From positions 1-7,888 of the forward strand of contig JAGQRC010000133.1 in assembly GCA_020425835.1 (NCBI GenBank): a stretch of 7,888 nt of DNA. The letters are read 5' to 3'. The notes beneath the pieces were generated by a model. It saw only the letters and a program-made list of their open reading frames with translations. It did not search any database and was not told where the DNA came from. This document shows, piece by piece, positions 1 through 6,394 of the stretch. Position numbers and translations under genes: made by a program. Positions within the stretch are counted from its first letter, which is position 1, and each line of letters begins with the position of its first letter. Source of the stretch: Planctomycetota bacterium. GTDB lineage: Bacteria > Planctomycetota > UBA8108 > UBA1146 > JAJFFE01.

Positions 1-249
1 GAGCACCGTCAGCGTCGCCGCATTCGACGTCGCGCTCCCGACACTGTTGGAGACGACCACGTCGTAGGACCCCGCGTCTCCGCCGGTGACGGAGGCCAGC
101 GAGTAGCTGGCCGACGTCGCGCCAGGGACCGGGGTGCCGTCGTGTCGCCACTGATAGGCGAGCGCGTCGCCCGTGGCGACAACCGTGAAACTTGCGGTCG
201 CGCCGAGGCAGGTCTCCGTCGAGGTCGGCGAGCCGACGATCGCCGGGGG
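1..249 (-). other. Ig-like domain at the visible C-terminal end of the protease
   Basis: The encoded residues show the usual bacterial Ig-like (I-set or Ig_3 type) pattern: CLGATASFTV, then YQWRHDGTPVPGA, then SYSLASVTGGDAGSYDVVVSN, and a final strand NAATLTVL reaching base 1. The first Cys is present, but the usual partner after the DxGxY motif is Val, so the core disulfide is absent, as is common in bacterial copies. More domains probably follow outside the window. Confidence 0.65.
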
Positions 250-1887
250 CGCGACGTACGTGGCGCTACAGGTCGCGGTCGTGCCGTCGACACCGCCGAT
301 CCCCGGAACGACGTCGTAGTCGTGGGGGCCGCTCGGAGGCGCCCCATCCGAGTAGCTCGTCGATGAGCCGGGGACCGTGACGAGGAAGACGGCGTCGCGA
401 TAGAGATCGATCGCGGAGTAGCTCTCCGAGGCGACCCAGGAGAGCGCAATCCCCGTCGCATCGGCCGCGCAACTCAGCAGGGTCACCGCGTCGGGCGTGA
501 CGTCGACACTGCAGGTCACGCCCGCCGCCGCTTCGGCGCCGTCGTAGGCGACCACCTCGTAGTCGTGCGGACCGCCGGTCGCCGCGATGTCGACGATCGA
601 CGTGTCGCCGCCCGGGAGGGTCGTCCACAGCGATCCGTCGCGGTGGACTTCGATGGACGTGTAGACGCCATCGTTGCTCCACGAGATCAGAACGTCCTCA
701 CCCGACTCCACACAGGACAGGGCGCTCACGGCGGGAACCGTGCTGCCCGCCCCGAGGCAGCTCAGGTAGGCCGCCATCAGATCGGCTCGAGTGCTCGCTC
801 CATCGCTGAACCCTCCGAACTCGTGGCTCGCACCGATGGTCCGATACGTCGCGCTCTCGAAGTACACCGCCGTGTCGTACGAGGGAGCGGTGTTCGACTG
901 GATCGTCCACGCACCGGCCAGTGGCGCGAGGTGGTCGATCCAGGCGTTCTCTCCGACGTAGTCGAGATCGATACCGGTCAGGTCGCACGTCGCGATGCCC
1001 GTTCCCGCCACCTGCGCGAGGTCTCCGGTGCCATCGGCGACTCCATCGATCGAGAAGAGTCCGTGGAGAGTCGTCGCCGTATCGAAGGCCCAGGTGTCGC
1101 CACCCTCGAGATAGAGCGTGCCCCCTCCGATGCCGTCGGTGAGGTAGGGCGCGAGCAGGTCCGACTCGGTGGAGGTCAGGACGTGATTCTCGGGGTAGAT
1201 CCCGAGATTCACCCAGATTCGTTCGAAGCCGTTCAGGTCGCCGACCGAGCCGAGGCTGCTCGTGAGGAACGCCGACTTGCCGTTGGCCACGAGCGCATCG
1301 AAGAGTGCCTGCCCGCCGTCGACCGTGCCGCCGTTCCCGGTCGCGCTCCAGACGAGGTCGGTCAGCGCACCGATGAAGAAGAGACTACAGCTCGAGCTCA
1401 AACCGTGGGTCCCCGCTTCGACGCCATGGACCTCGTAGGTGTGCAGCCCTTGTGGAACCGCCGCGTCCGTGTGGCTCGTCGCGCTACCGCTCAGTGTCGC
1501 GATGTCGACGCCATCGCGTGCGATGATGATGGAGTCGTACGACTGCGGGTTGCTCCAGGTCAGGACCGCGTCTCCACCGGACGGTGAGCAGATCAGGTTG
1601 TCGACCATGGACGGCGCGCCGACGAGCGCCATGAGCGAAGCGAGGTTCAGGCGACCGTACCCCATGAAGTTGTCGAAGCCCGGCGTGTCCTCCGACGGTG
1701 GCCCCACCTCATCGTCGCTGGTGAGCCGCAAGTAGGTCCGCACCTCGGATGCGGTCAGCGAAGGATCCGCAGACAGCAGGAGCGCGACACAGCCCGCGGC
1801 GTTGGGACACGCGGACGACGTTCCGTTGAAGTTGGTGATGTAGTTCCCGGACGAGTAGCCGCCACTCCCCATGATGTCGGTGGTGTC
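1..1887 (-). CDS. S8 protease, displaced-frame continuation: catalytic Ser, FN3-like repeats, Ig-like domain; partial at the window edge
   Basis: Translating the minus strand in the frame whose codons end at positions 1, 4, 7 and so on gives 629 codons with no stop from 1887 to 1. It directly continues the protease upstream. It opens DTTDIMGSGGYSSGNY and reaches the catalytic motif NGTSSACPNAAG, with the nucleophile Ser codon at 1816-1818. The end of the S8 domain follows (FMGYGRLNL). Next come an FN3-like repeat (about 1375-1614), a mixed alpha/beta region with LYLEGGD (about 760-1374) that may be a GATase-like or accessory fold, two more FN3-like repeats (250-738) and an Ig-like domain (1-249, with YQWRHDG and DAGSYDVVVSN). 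No usable start with a Shine-Dalgarno site is seen here; the first ATG is at 1872-1870. It is therefore best read as the rest of one gene broken by a frameshift, or split by a sequence error. The C-terminus lies outside the window. Domain boundaries are approximate, and the alpha/beta region is not firmly identified. Confidence 0.85.
250..738 (-). repeat. Two tandem FN3-like protein repeats (a third copy at 1375-1614)
   Basis: The protease tail encodes two adjacent modules of about 81 codons (496-738 and 250-492). A related copy lies at 1375-1614, separated by the alpha/beta region. All share a pattern: Cys near the start, a strand ending in hydrophobic-T/S-W (LISW, LSW, LTW), a Tyr followed by an I-x-hydrophobic-x-R-D strand (IEVHRDG, IDLYRDA, IIIARDG), a loop with G and S/T, then H-x-Y-E/D-V and a closing Cys. 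The paired cysteines suggest a disulfide, as expected for an exported protein. The fold assignment to fibronectin type III is by pattern only. Confidence 0.65.
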
Positions 1888-1901
1888 GATCAGATCTTCA
1901 C
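1885..1901 (-). other. Frameshift site in the S8 protease gene
   Basis: On the coding strand the sequence reads GTGAAGATC, then TGATC, then GACACCACC. Frame 0 gives V-K-I-stop. Removing the five bases TGATC (plus-strand 1888-1892) gives V-K-I-D-T-T-D-I. This matches the GVKI-x-TTDI spacing I recall for this S8 subfamily and places the Ser motif in frame. TGATC follows AGATC (1893-1897), so the lesion looks like an imperfect 5-base tandem duplication. A single missing base nearby would also restore the frame. The sequence alone cannot distinguish a true mutation from an assembly error. Confidence 0.85.
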
Positions 1902-3251
1902 GCCGGGGGCCGCGACGTCGACGCCGTCGCCGTAGTTGCTCCCCCACCAGTTCTCGCCATCGCACGAGGAGGGGTTCTTGCGCTCATCGCAGGGGCTCGA
2001 CGCGCCGACCGCGATCGCCTCCGGGTGCGCCGCCGGATAGCTCACTGCGCTGTTGCCGTTCCCGGACGAGAAGAGAACCGGAGCGCCCAATCCTCCGCGG
2101 CCGACGGTGGTCGCGTACTGAATCGCGCTCTGGATCGCGCTCGACGGCGCCCCACCGCCCCACGAGTTGGAGAGCACGTCCGCACCGTTGTCGGTCGCCC
2201 AGGTGATTCCGTCGGCACACCACGCGTTCTCGGTCCAGTAGTCTGCGTAGCCGATGCGAACCGAGAGGATGCCCGCCGTCCAGCAGACACCCGCGACCCC
2301 GATCGAGTTGTTCCCGATCGCGGCGGCGATCCCTGCACAGCTGGTGCCGTGTCCGTTCGTGGGGAGCGCGTTCCCCGCGACACCCTCGGGCCAGGGTTGG
2401 TCGGTCGAGTCGTGGCCCCCGACGACGTGGGCGGCGAGGTCCTCGTGATCCATGTCGACACCCTCGTCGATGACCGCGATCACGGTGCTCGCGGACCCGG
2501 TCTCGAAGTCCCACGCGTTCGTCGAGCTCATGTCCGCGCCGACGGTCCCTCCGGTCTGGCCGGTGTTCTGATGGTGCCACTGGTTCGCGAAGCGCGGATC
2601 GTTCGGCGTGGCACTCGGCCCTCGCTGGACGATGAAGTTGGGTTCCACGCGGGCGACGCCGTCGCGTAGCGCCAACTCTCGTGTTCGCGCGAACAACTGC
2701 CAGGCGGATTGTGGAACGCGGAGGTGGAAGGTCGTTCGCAGACCGGGAATCTCACCGATCCTCTCCGCACCGAGCTCTTCCTCCAGGTCGGCGACCCGCG
2801 TCGACTCGGCACCATCGAACGCGATCAGGAGCTCGGGCTTCGGGATCATGAGCGCGTCCCCGTACCGGAAGATCGGGGCCGCGAAGCGAACGCCGGGAAT
2901 CGCGGAGAGCTGCTCGAAGATCTCCTCCTCGAAGCCGAGGTCGGTCGCGGTGCGAAGGAACCAGAGGTGCGCGTAGCCCTGGCGATCGGATGGCAGTGGC
3001 GCAGCGAACTCGGCGAAGCTCTCGGTGACTTCGTTCAGGAACGCGATCTCATCCTCGAGGTCGGGATCGAGGAGCACCGCCACGCGTCCGGAGTCGAGAT
3101 CGAGAGGGACCCGAAGATCACCGAAGGGGTAGCTCCGCTCGATGCGAGTCGGATCGAAACCCGCCGACGATGCGTCCACGACACCGAGAACGACGAGCAA
3201 CACGAGGATGCTGAGATGAACGAGCGCGCGCGGCGCCTTCGTGATCGACAT
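1890..3251 (-). CDS. Secreted subtilisin-like (S8) serine protease, N-terminal segment ending at a frameshift
   Basis: This is a 453-residue segment of an exported endopeptidase. Residues 1-30 form a signal peptide: a basic start (MSITKAPR), a hydrophobic stretch (about 11-25) and a probable cleavage near DASSA. Residues 31-210 look like a prodomain or N-terminal extension. The S8 catalytic domain begins near 215. Visible motifs are the catalytic Asp262 (AVIDEGVD), catalytic His301 (NGHGTSCAG), the SNSWGGG strand (361-367) and the oxyanion-hole Asn398 (SSGN). The segment ends at AAPGVKI and a TGA, before the catalytic Ser motif, so it cannot be an active protease alone. That motif lies just downstream in the -1 frame. 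The start at 3251 is chosen over an in-frame ATG at 3299 because a GGAGG sits 4 bases upstream and the signal peptide begins there. The gene is divergent from the propeller lipoprotein. Family assignment is secure; the substrate is unknown. Confidence 0.93.
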   Translation of the reverse strand: MSITKAPRALVHLSILVLLVVLGVVDASSAGFDPTRIERSYPFGDLRVPLDLDSGRVAVLLDPDLEDEIAFLNEVTESFAEFAAPLPSDRQGYAHLWFLRTATDLGFEEEIFEQLSAIPGVRFAAPIFRYGDALMIPKPELLIAFDGAESTRVADLEEELGAERIGEIPGLRTTFHLRVPQSAWQLFARTRELALRDGVARVEPNFIVQRGPSATPNDPRFANQWHHQNTGQTGGTVGADMSSTNAWDFETGSASTVIAVIDEGVDMDHEDLAAHVVGGHDSTDQPWPEGVAGNALPTNGHGTSCAGIAAAIGNNSIGVAGVCWTAGILSVRIGYADYWTENAWCADGITWATDNGADVLSNSWGGGAPSSAIQSAIQYATTVGRGGLGAPVLFSSGNGNSAVSYPAAHPEAIAVGASSPCDERKNPSSCDGENWWGSNYGDGVDVAAPGVKI

Positions 3252-3255
3252 GGAA

Positions 3256-3260
3256 CCTCC
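3256..3260 (-). promoter_or_regulatory. Shine-Dalgarno site of the S8 protease
   Basis: The minus strand reads GGAGG, then TTCC, then the ATG at 3251. A perfect five-base match to the anti-Shine-Dalgarno core at this spacing, plus the signal peptide that starts here, decides this start over the upstream in-frame ATG at 3299. Confidence 0.75.
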
Positions 3261-3310
3261 GAGGAACACCGCTGCGCCAAGGGCGCGCTGAAACCTCAAT
3301 CCGGCCGAGA

Positions 3311-3330
3311 GGAGTCTCCAATTGGACTCC
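3311..3330. promoter_or_regulatory. Nested inverted repeat upstream of the protease
   Basis: The perfect 10-base palindrome TCCAATTGGA (3317-3326) overlaps a larger inverted repeat, GGAGTC (3311-3316) with GACTCC (3325-3330). It lies about 60 bases upstream of the protease ATG. It could be an operator or a leader hairpin. Its AT-rich core stands out in this GC-rich spacer, but no regulator is implied by the sequence. Confidence 0.3.
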
Positions 3331-3479
3331 CGAGCAACCGGCGCAACACGACGAGACGGGGGATCGGCGAGCCGAGCCGAAGTCCTGATCTTACTCCGTT
3401 GGCCTCCCGACAGGGCGGCCGAATTTCCCCCGGAGATTCGTCACCGACGCGTCTCCTGCGGGCTCTTGGCGAGAGGTCG

Positions 3480-3505
3480 GGGGATCGCGACTTGTGGGGA
3501 TCGCG
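3480..3505 (+). repeat. 10-base direct repeat upstream of the lipoprotein gene
   Basis: GGGGATCGCG occurs at 3480-3489 and again at 3496-3505, 16 bases start to start. A nine-base partial copy (GGGATCGCG) lies at 3584-3592, just inside the coding region. The pair is 67-92 bases upstream of the lipoprotein start and could be a regulator-binding repeat. GATCG-rich words are common in this DNA, so chance is possible. Confidence 0.35.
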
Positions 3506-3561
3506 GCGGATGGCGAGACTCGAGGGCTCGTGCTCCGCCCAACCGCTCTTCGATGGATTTC

Positions 3562-3565
3562 GAGG
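3562..3565 (+). promoter_or_regulatory. Shine-Dalgarno site of the propeller lipoprotein
   Basis: GAGG lies six bases before the ATG at 3572. It supports this start, which begins a lipoprotein-type signal peptide, over the in-frame ATG at 3494, whose extra 26 residues do not look like a signal sequence. Confidence 0.6.
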
Positions 3566-3571
3566 CGATCG

Positions 3572-6100
3572 ATGAAACGTCGTGGGATCGCGCTCCTCGC
3601 GCTGTTCGTGCTGATCTCGGCCGGTGGGTGCCGGTCCCGGGGAGCAGCGCGCTTCGAAGGTCCGCGCCCCACCGAGCATGCGCTCGACGAGGATGCGGAA
3701 TCGCGCAACAAGGCGGAGCGACGCGCTTGGATGGAGTTCATCCACCGCACCGCGCCCGGCGTCGACTGGCGAGAGATCGAGCGAGCTCATGGCCTGGCGG
3801 AACAAGAACGGCGCAACGAGCTCGCGCTCGCGATCGGCCCGGCGTCGATCGGTCCGTCGAGCTGGGCGGAGATCGGCAGCCGCAATCAGGCGGGCCGGAT
3901 GCACTGCGCGGTGATCGCTCCGGACGGACAGCACCTCTACGCCGGCTCCGCTCTGGGTGGCGTGTGGCGGGGCAGTCTCGACGGAACGGGCTGGATACCG
4001 CTCGGGGACAACCTCTACGGTGGCGCGCACGAGCTGCTCGTGGTGCCCGGCGCAACGCCGTCGGGCCCGGAGGTCGTCGTGGCCCTGCGCGACGACGGTG
4101 CGATCCGAGTGACGCGCGACGAAGGAGTGACGTGGGAGACGCCCGCGGGACTCGCGCTCTCCCGGACTCGGGGCGCGGCGATCCTGGCTGGGACGGAGCC
4201 GACGTTGTTGGTCTACGGACGTGGGTCCGGGGCGTACAACGGGTCGGCAGTCCTGTTCGCCTCGACGGATGCTGCGACATCGTTCTCACCGATCTGGCAA
4301 GCACCGGGAGACTGGCTCGGCTGGCTGTGGGTTCCGCGCGTGGGAGCGAGCGCTGCGACCGACATTTCCATCGTGCACGAGGGCGTGCTGTATCGATCCG
4401 TCGATGCGGGGAACTCGTTCTCGATGATCGCGACGATCGCCACCGGCACCGATCGCGGAGTGCTCGCGGGCTCCGAGGCGGGGGCGCCGACCATCTACGC
4501 CGCGCTCCACGACACCGCCGCGAACGAGTGGCGATTGCATCGATCGGACGACGGAGGCACGAGTTGGGTCGTCACGAACACCTTCACCGATTTCTGGGAG
4601 TCGCTGTCCGCATCGCCGTCGGACGCCGACCGCGTCGCTCGGGGCGGCGTGGAGGCGTACGTCTCCGACGACGGTGGCGCATCCTTCACCAAGGTCAACA
4701 GCTGGGGCGCCTACTACGCGCAACCCGCGACCCGGCTCCACGCCGACATCTCGGGCATTCACTGCTGGCCGAATCCCGCGGACCCGGGCGAGGATCTCTG
4801 GTACGTGGCGACCGACGGCGGGCTCTATGTCAGTGACGATGGCCTGGCCACCGTGCAGAACCTGTCTCTCGACGGCCTCGGCGTCGGCCAGTACTACTCG
4901 ACCCTCTCGTCGTCGAACGACTGGGATCGGATTGCGGCCGGCTCCCAGGACCAGGGCTATCAGCACGGGGTTCGAGCCCCGTCGACGGGACCCGGTCCAT
5001 CCACATCGTTCGATCAACTGATCAGTGGTGACTACGGTCACCTCTCGTCATCGGACGGGTCCCACGGTCTCGTCTACTCGACCTATCCCGGGTTCACGCT
5101 CGTCCACGCGGGGGAAACGGCGCCGCTGATCGTCGCTCTGATCGACTTCCCGCCCGCTTCGGTCCACGCCTGGCTTCCGCCCGTCGTCGCGGACCCTCAG
5201 GACGCCGAGACCTTCTTCTTCTGTGGGGAGTCGCTCTACCGGTTCGATCGGACCGGAGCGTCGAGTTGGTCGTGGTCGATCCACTCGTCGCAGGACTTCG
5301 CGGCCGGATCGGCCTCGTACCTCTCGGCCCTCGCTTTCGCGCCCAGCGATCCGAACCGCGCCTACGCGGCCAACGATGACGGCGCGCTCTTCCACAGCGA
5401 GGATCATGGCGTCACTTGGACCGCTTCGACGGGGATCGGTCCCGATCCGCACTACTTCTACGGGAACACGATCGCGGTGCATCCGACGAACGCCGACGAA
5501 GTGGTCGTCGGTGGGTCGGGCTACAGCGCACCCGGTGTGCGACGGTCGACCGATGGAGGCGTGACGTGGCAATCCATCACGAGTGGACTGCCCAACACCA
5601 TGGTCTACGGTCTGGCCTACACGACGAACGGGAGCGGTGACCTCTACGCCGCGACCGAGGCGGGCGCGCACCGCTGGGACGCGACGACGGGGATCTGGGA
5701 GAACATCATGTCGAACCAGGCGCCGATCACGTTGTACTGGAGCGTCGAGTCGGTCGACGACGGTCAGACGATGCGGTTCGGCACGTACGGTCGAGGGATC
5801 TGGGACTACGAAGTGGTGGTTCCGGCGCATCGATTCCGACGCGGCGATGGCAACGCCGACACGGATCTCACCCTCGCCGACGCGGTCGTGCAACTCGGAG
5901 TGCTCTTCTCCGGGGACATGGTTCTCTGCCTCGACAGCTGCGACACGAACGATGATGGCAGTCTCGACCTCGCTGATCCGATCGCGCTGCTCCAGTACCT
6001 GTTCTCCCTCGGTGCCCCACCCGCTCCGCCGTTCCCGAGTTGTGGTATCGACGGCACCGTGGACACCGTCGGCTGCGACAGCGACGCCGGATGCCCGTGA
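3572..6100 (+). CDS. Exported Asp-box (BNR/sortilin-like) beta-propeller lipoprotein with C-terminal dockerin-like module
   Basis: The protein has 842 residues. It starts MKRRG, then a hydrophobic run and Cys20 in ISAGGC. This is a loose lipobox (Ala, not Leu, at -3), so lipidation is likely but not certain. Residues 21-90 are a charged linker. From about 95 to 750 it is a repeat protein with Asp-box motifs (S-x-D-x-G-x-x-W/F) at 181-188, 231-238, 276-283, 325-332, 365-372, 421-428, 609-616 and 659-666. It closes with GTYGRGIWDYEV (737-748), a signature I know from VPS10/sortilin-like propellers. The count suggests one large or two smaller propellers. Such proteins bind or cleave glycans or act as scaffolds. 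No sialidase active-site set is evident, so no enzyme activity is assigned. Residues 755-842 form a dockerin-like module with two EF-hand-like loops (DGNADTDLTLAD, DTNDDGSLDLAD) and a Cys-rich end. The gene is divergent from the protease. Confidence 0.88.
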   Translation: MKRRGIALLALFVLISAGGCRSRGAARFEGPRPTEHALDEDAESRNKAERRAWMEFIHRTAPGVDWREIERAHGLAEQERRNELALAIGPASIGPSSWAEIGSRNQAGRMHCAVIAPDGQHLYAGSALGGVWRGSLDGTGWIPLGDNLYGGAHELLVVPGATPSGPEVVVALRDDGAIRVTRDEGVTWETPAGLALSRTRGAAILAGTEPTLLVYGRGSGAYNGSAVLFASTDAATSFSPIWQAPGDWLGWLWVPRVGASAATDISIVHEGVLYRSVDAGNSFSMIATIATGTDRGVLAGSEAGAPTIYAALHDTAANEWRLHRSDDGGTSWVVTNTFTDFWESLSASPSDADRVARGGVEAYVSDDGGASFTKVNSWGAYYAQPATRLHADISGIHCWPNPADPGEDLWYVATDGGLYVSDDGLATVQNLSLDGLGVGQYYSTLSSSNDWDRIAAGSQDQGYQHGVRAPSTGPGPSTSFDQLISGDYGHLSSSDGSHGLVYSTYPGFTLVHAGETAPLIVALIDFPPASVHAWLPPVVADPQDAETFFFCGESLYRFDRTGASSWSWSIHSSQDFAAGSASYLSALAFAPSDPNRAYAANDDGALFHSEDHGVTWTASTGIGPDPHYFYGNTIAVHPTNADEVVVGGSGYSAPGVRRSTDGGVTWQSITSGLPNTMVYGLAYTTNGSGDLYAATEAGAHRWDATTGIWENIMSNQAPITLYWSVESVDDGQTMRFGTYGRGIWDYEVVVPAHRFRRGDGNADTDLTLADAVVQLGVLFSGDMVLCLDSCDTNDDGSLDLADPIALLQYLFSLGAPPAPPFPSCGIDGTVDTVGCDSDAGCP
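5837..6097 (+). other. Dockerin-like calcium-binding module with Cys-rich tail
   Basis: Residues 756-842 of the lipoprotein carry two duplicated loop-helix units: DGNADTDLTLAD followed by AVVQLGVLF, and DTNDDGSLDLAD followed by PIALLQYLF. Asp/Asn at loop positions 1, 3, 5 and 12 fit calcium binding as in type I dockerins. Six cysteines (786, 790, 824, 835, 841, plus upstream Cys551 outside the module) are present, five of them inside it. No cohesin is seen in the window. The module's partner is unknown; surface anchoring or complex assembly is inferred. Confidence 0.7.
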
Positions 6101-6109
6101 AGTGAGACC

Positions 6110-6145
6110 GCGGTCCGGGCCCGCGACGCTCGGGAGACGGACCGC
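6110..6145 (+). terminator. GC-rich hairpin after the lipoprotein stop; possible terminator
   Basis: Nine bases after the TGA, GCGGTCCG (6110-6117) pairs with CGGACCGC (6138-6145). Inside it CCCG (6120-6123) pairs with CGGG (6131-6134) around a seven-base loop. The structure is strong and well placed, but no T-run follows, so it may stabilise the mRNA 3' end or assist termination rather than be a classical intrinsic terminator. Confidence 0.4.
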
Positions 6146-6157
6146 CGAGCGCCCACA

Positions 6158-6171
6158 CCTCGCACCTCGCA
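6158..6171 (+). repeat. Short tandem duplication
   Basis: CCTCGCA occurs twice in direct succession (6158-6164, 6165-6171) in the non-coding spacer. No function is suggested. Confidence 0.4.
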
Positions 6172-6208
6172 CGGTCGCGGACCTTCGGACTTCACGGATG
6201 AAGATCGA

Positions 6209-6280
6209 GACGCCGAGGTCAGGTCGGCGTCGAGCCGGCGGGGTCTCGAAGTCGAGAGCGTCTTCTCAGCTTCGCGAAGC
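6209..6280 (+). promoter_or_regulatory. Cluster of three inverted repeats upstream of the methionine gamma-lyase-like gene
   Basis: Three inverted repeats occur in 72 bases. GACGCCGA (6209-6216) pairs with TCGGCGTC (6224-6231) around a seven-base loop. TCTCGA (6244-6249) pairs with TCGAGA (6252-6257). GCTTCGCGAAGC (6269-6280) is a perfect 12-base palindrome. The cluster ends 114 bases before the ATG at 6395, where a structured 5' leader or regulator sites could lie. I could not match it to a known SAM or SAH riboswitch. Non-functional hairpins are common in GC-rich DNA. Confidence 0.35.
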
Positions 6281-6382
6281 GTGGAAGGGCCGAGTTCGGT
6301 TTCCGCGCGGGTGGACTGGATCGCGAGGTGCAGGCGTGATATCGATCGAGGCACTCGCGTCCTTCGCTCCCCCATGCCTCTC

Positions 6383-6388
6383 GGGAGG
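6383..6388 (+). promoter_or_regulatory. Shine-Dalgarno site of the methionine gamma-lyase-like gene
   Basis: GGGAGG is followed by six bases and the ATG at 6395. It selects this start over the in-frame ATGs at 6281 and 6374. The resulting N-terminus (MSQPFDPLESFADMRHEFGE) also fits the family. Confidence 0.8.
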
Positions 6389-6394
6389 TCTCCG

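Larger units (their letters stand above)
3252..3571. promoter_or_regulatory. Divergent intergenic region between the protease and the propeller lipoprotein
   Basis: About 320 bases separate the two divergent starts, so both promoters should lie here. I find no convincing -35/-10 pair on either strand. Beyond the two Shine-Dalgarno sites it holds a palindrome nested in a hairpin (3311-3330) and a 10-base direct repeat (3480-3505). Open frames crossing it are Arg-rich and lack recognisable protein features, so I treat the region as non-coding. Confidence 0.5.

Noticed and set aside
565..1587. Plus-strand open frame of 340 codons
   Set aside because: It lies antisense to the protease tail, whose frame encodes clear Ig, FN3 and catalytic-Ser motifs. 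This frame has no recognisable domain and an odd Asp/Arg/Val-rich composition typical of antisense frames in GC-rich DNA.
1890..1892. TGA read as selenocysteine or by readthrough
   Set aside because: Continuing in frame 0 past the TGA does not give protease sequence; the homologous continuation is in the -1 frame.
1885..1901. Programmed -1 ribosomal frameshift
   Set aside because: I see no X-XXY-YYZ slippery heptamer before the TGA. The nearby C-run does not allow good re-pairing in both tRNA sites, and the 5-base near-duplication explains the shift more simply.
3322..4836. Plus-strand open frame of 504 codons
   Set aside because: It is a shadow of the lipoprotein frame with extreme Arg content. 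The real frame has a Shine-Dalgarno site, a signal peptide and repeats.
4286..5041. Minus-strand open frame of 251 codons
   Set aside because: It is antisense to the lipoprotein, with no start signal or domain features.
5048..6172. Minus-strand open frame of 374 codons
   Set aside because: It is antisense to the propeller lipoprotein, Arg/Val-rich and without domain motifs. The plus strand carries Asp boxes and the dockerin-like module here.
6101..6394. SAM or SAH riboswitch before the methionine gamma-lyase-like gene
   Set aside because: Inverted repeats are present, but I could not line up the conserved core of a known SAM or SAH riboswitch class, so only the repeats are reported.
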